Source: Diprion similis
Taxonomy: Eukaryota; Arthropoda; Insecta; Hymenoptera; Diprionidae
Assembly: GCF_021155765.1 (NCBI RefSeq)
Contig: NC_060116.1
Location: forward strand, 11,718,001-11,782,000
Direction: 5' to 3'
DNA length: 64,000 nucleotides
Part shown: one piece after another, positions 61,942-64,000 of the stretch
Numbering within the stretch: the stretch's first letter is position 1
Layout: each line of letters begins with the position of its first letter
The notes under the pieces: generated by a model
Told to the model about the DNA's origin: nothing
The model's input: only the letters and a program-made list of their open reading frames with translations
The model's database searches: none
Program-made: the position numbers and the translations under genes

Positions 61942-63657
61942 CTAATATTTACCCCCAGGACTTGAGTACGAGATGGTGTCGTACTTGTTGCCTCCGGCGT
62001 TGTAACTGTCGTACGACCTTCCGGAGAAGCTCGCGTATCTTGGGCTCAAGCTCGAATAAGCTCCGTGCGAATCGCTGGGGCTTCCGTAGGAGCTCGAGGG
62101 TGCCGACGAGTAGGAGGAGTAGGACGAGCCTGCGTCGGAGCCTGAGTAAGAACCCGATGAAATTGGAAGGCTGTAGCTCGAGCTGTCCGAAGAGCCGCTG
62201 GAGAGTCCGATGTGGGATGACGAAGGGCTGTAGGAGTCGGAACTGCCGTGGGAGGAGGACGAGATCACCGGGGAGTTGTAGCCTGACGAGGATCCGGAGG
62301 CGCTGGCGGAAGCCAGGGCACTCAATATGGACCCGGACCCGTGGGATGAACCGGATGACGACGGGGAGCCGTAGCTCGAGCTCAGGGACGAGGAGCCCAG
62401 GCTGTATCCGGAGGAGGAGGGCGAGCCGTAGCTCGAGGAGGGTGCGCCGTAGTTAGAGGAGGGCGCGCCGTAGCTTGAGGAGAGCGAGGAGATTCCGTGA
62501 GAAGAGGAACCGGACGACGAGGGAAGGCCGTAGCTCGTTGACGGTGAGCTGTAGCTCGACGAATCCGAGGAGAGTCCGTGAGACGAGCTCGATGAAGACG
62601 GGAAGTTGTAAGAGCTGGAGGATATTCCGTGGGATGAGCCGGAAGAAGATGGGAGGCTGTAGCTTGAGCTGGAAGAGGATGGGAGGCTGTAGCTGGAGCT
62701 AGACGAAGAAGGGTAGCTGAACGAGCTGGATGAGATTCCGTGAGAGGAGCTGGAGGAAGGTGAGCTGTAGCTCGAGCCCGAGGAGACAGAAAGCGGAGCG
62801 CCGTAGCTGCCGGATATACCGTGAGAAGAAACAGCGGAAGACGGGAGGCTGTATGAGGAGCTCTGGATCCCGGAGGAGAGTGAGCCGAGAGAAATTCCGT
62901 GTGAGGAGGAGGATGAGGGGAAGCTGTAGGAAGAGCCGAGGGAGGCCGAGCTCAAGGGGAGGCTGTAGCTCGCGCCGGAAGAGACGGGAAGACCGAAGCT
63001 CGAGGCACCGGAAGAAGAGAGGCCGTGCAGAGAAGCTCCGGAGGAAATCGGGAGGCTGTACGATGAGCTCGCGCCGTTGCCGTAGGCCGAAAGACCCTGG
63101 ATCCCGGTGGCGTAGACCGGAGGTGTGTAGCTTCCGCTGTGGAGGCCGAAGGTGACGGGTCCCTGCTTACCGGCGGAGGCGATCAACGCACCTCCGTAGC
63201 CGCCTCCGAATCCGCCGCCTCCAACGCTAAGGGAAGACGCGCTGGGCAGCGAATACGACAGTCCGTGAGCTCCGAGGCCTTGGCTCACCGAGGGGAAGGA
63301 GTAGCCACTGCCGCCTCCGAGGCTGAGCCCGCCGAGGTTGTAGCCTCCTCCGAATCCTCCGAGGCCTCCGAAGCCCTGGAAGCTTCCGTGGCCCAGGGAA
63401 AGGGGGCTGCTTGATCCGCCGAGGGAGTATCCCGAGCTCAGAGAAGGCGCTGCGTAGCCTCCGAAGCTCTGGATAGGCGCCGATGAGTAGCCGGACGATC
63501 CTCCGAGGGACGAGCCTCCGATGTAACCTCCATCGGATACTCCTCGCTTCCCTTTAGTCGACGTAGATGAATACTTTTTGCCCTCGGATGATTTTCCGTC
63601 TTCGACTTTCTCGGATATTACGCTTGCTAGAAGCAGGACGCAGATACCGAGTACAAC
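61942..63657 (-). CDS. Ser/Gly/Tyr/Leu-repeat secreted protein (5' exon missing)
   Basis: The visible exon starts at 63657 after acceptor TTCCAG and encodes 571 residues. It opens in the middle of a signal peptide (VVLGICVLLLASVIS), so a short first exon must lie upstream, probably beyond base 64000. A Lys/Ser/Glu propeptide ends in KGKRGV. Then comes a Gly/Ser/Tyr/Phe-rich region (GGYIGGSSLGGSSGY, GFGGLGGFGGGYNLGG). About 330 residues of irregular repeats follow, around SYSLPSSS and SHGISSSS, then a Ser/Asp/Tyr tail ending YDTISYSSPGGKY. The repeats resemble silk-, glue- or cuticle-type structural proteins. Strong codon preference in the repeats leaves long antisense open stretches, which are not genes. 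Confidence 0.8.
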   Translation of the reverse strand, partial: VVLGICVLLLASVISEKVEDGKSSEGKKYSSTSTKGKRGVSDGGYIGGSSLGGSSGYSSAPIQSFGGYAAPSLSSGYSLGGSSSPLSLGHGSFQGFGGLGGFGGGYNLGGLSLGGGSGYSFPSVSQGLGAHGLSYSLPSASSLSVGGGGFGGGYGGALIASAGKQGPVTFGLHSGSYTPPVYATGIQGLSAYGNGASSSYSLPISSGASLHGLSSSGASSFGLPVSSGASYSLPLSSASLGSSYSFPSSSSSHGISLGSLSSGIQSSSYSLPSSAVSSHGISGSYGAPLSVSSGSSYSSPSSSSSHGISSSSFSYPSSSSSSYSLPSSSSSSYSLPSSSGSSHGISSSSYNFPSSSSSSHGLSSDSSSYSSPSTSYGLPSSSGSSSHGISSLSSSYGAPSSNYGAPSSSYGSPSSSGYSLGSSSLSSSYGSPSSSGSSHGSGSILSALASASASGSSSGYNSPVISSSSHGSSDSYSPSSSHIGLSSGSSDSSSYSLPISSGSYSGSDAGSSYSSYSSAPSSSYGSPSDSHGAYSSLSPRYASFSGRSYDSYNAGGNKYDTISYSSPGGKY

Positions 63658-64000
63658 CTGGAATTATAAGGTGTGGGAATTAAGTTACATACGTGTATGT
63701 GTGTGTGTATGTGTGGCTGTGTCAGTGGGGGATTTTGTAGATGATGGATGAGAAAGAAGAACGAAAAAGAACACATATGTATACCGGCTCCACACTTTCG
63801 ATTGACCTCGTTCGACCGAGAACTCGGACCGGTCGCTCGATTTGACCAATATTCGATATCGTTTTCTAGTAATACTGGAGGATGAGAAGCACAGCTATTC
63901 CATAGTAGGTTATCGAAATTTTACGAATTTTGAATCAATCGTGGGTACGACTATAAAACAGCTCGTGCTAAACCGGATTTAGTCGTTGATCGAAAAAATT
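63658..64000. other. Intron or promoter region at the window edge
   Basis: No in-frame first exon for the gene at 61942-63657 was found here. A plus-strand TATAAAAC lies at about 63954, with a TTTAGTCG start-like site some 28 bases on. It could be a plus-strand promoter whose gene lies outside the window, or chance. Confidence 0.3.

Noticed and set aside
61962-63414. Long plus-strand open stretches rich in Arg/Ser opposite the Ser/Gly/Tyr gene
   Set aside because: They are antisense shadows of a repeat exon with strong codon preference. The minus strand has the signal peptide, propeptide site and splice acceptor.
1-64000. CRISPR arrays, bacterial operons, ribosome binding sites, rRNA and tRNA genes, intact transposases
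   Set aside because: None were seen. The DNA is eukaryotic with spliced genes. A tRNA could be missed by eye; a covariance-model search would settle that.

Overview
The window is animal nuclear DNA, almost certainly from an insect. Genes are split by short GT-AG introns, have TATA boxes about 50-160 bases before the start codon and AATAAA signals after the stop. Nearly every product is a secreted, low-complexity protein of the kind that builds cuticle or other extracellular matrix. A hymenopteran such as a sawfly would fit, but nothing here proves the order.

I rebuilt thirteen spliced genes and one probable further gene, all on the minus strand. From left to right they are: a small acidic Tyr-rich secreted protein (426-1089, possibly to 1885); a His-Gln-Pro repeat protein (2248-3631); five paralogues rich in Pro-Val-Glu-Lys repeats (4307-5249, 7154-8011, 11229-12337, 15647-16727, 18548-20312), which resemble the Vajk cuticular proteins of Drosophila; an Ala-rich coiled-coil protein (23692-24844); four long Gln/Asn/Ser/Tyr-rich proteins (26308-29374, 31504-36069, 38009-42760, 56130-58299); a seven-exon Tyr/Gln-rich protein (45763-50040); and a Ser/Gly/Tyr-rich protein whose first exon is not visible (61942-63657). 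A short terminal exon of another gene lies at 43794-43940. The gaps are AT-rich and hold simple repeats, one degenerate tandem repeat and a long hairpin.

The genes share one plan. A tiny first exon (3-30 coding bases) starts the signal peptide. A phase-0 intron follows inside or just before the hydrophobic stretch, and the rest of the signal peptide opens exon 2. This plan, the common strand and the repeated TATA boxes suggest a co-expressed structural-protein cluster. Six members with otherwise unrelated repeats also carry a K-x-K-R or K-R site at residues 31-93, which looks like a proprotein-convertase cleavage site. The Vajk-like paralogues share a phase-1 intron that has been lost from two of the five.

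All exon joins come from reading splice signals and frame by eye. No homology search or transcript data were available, so family names are recalled resemblance rather than search results.
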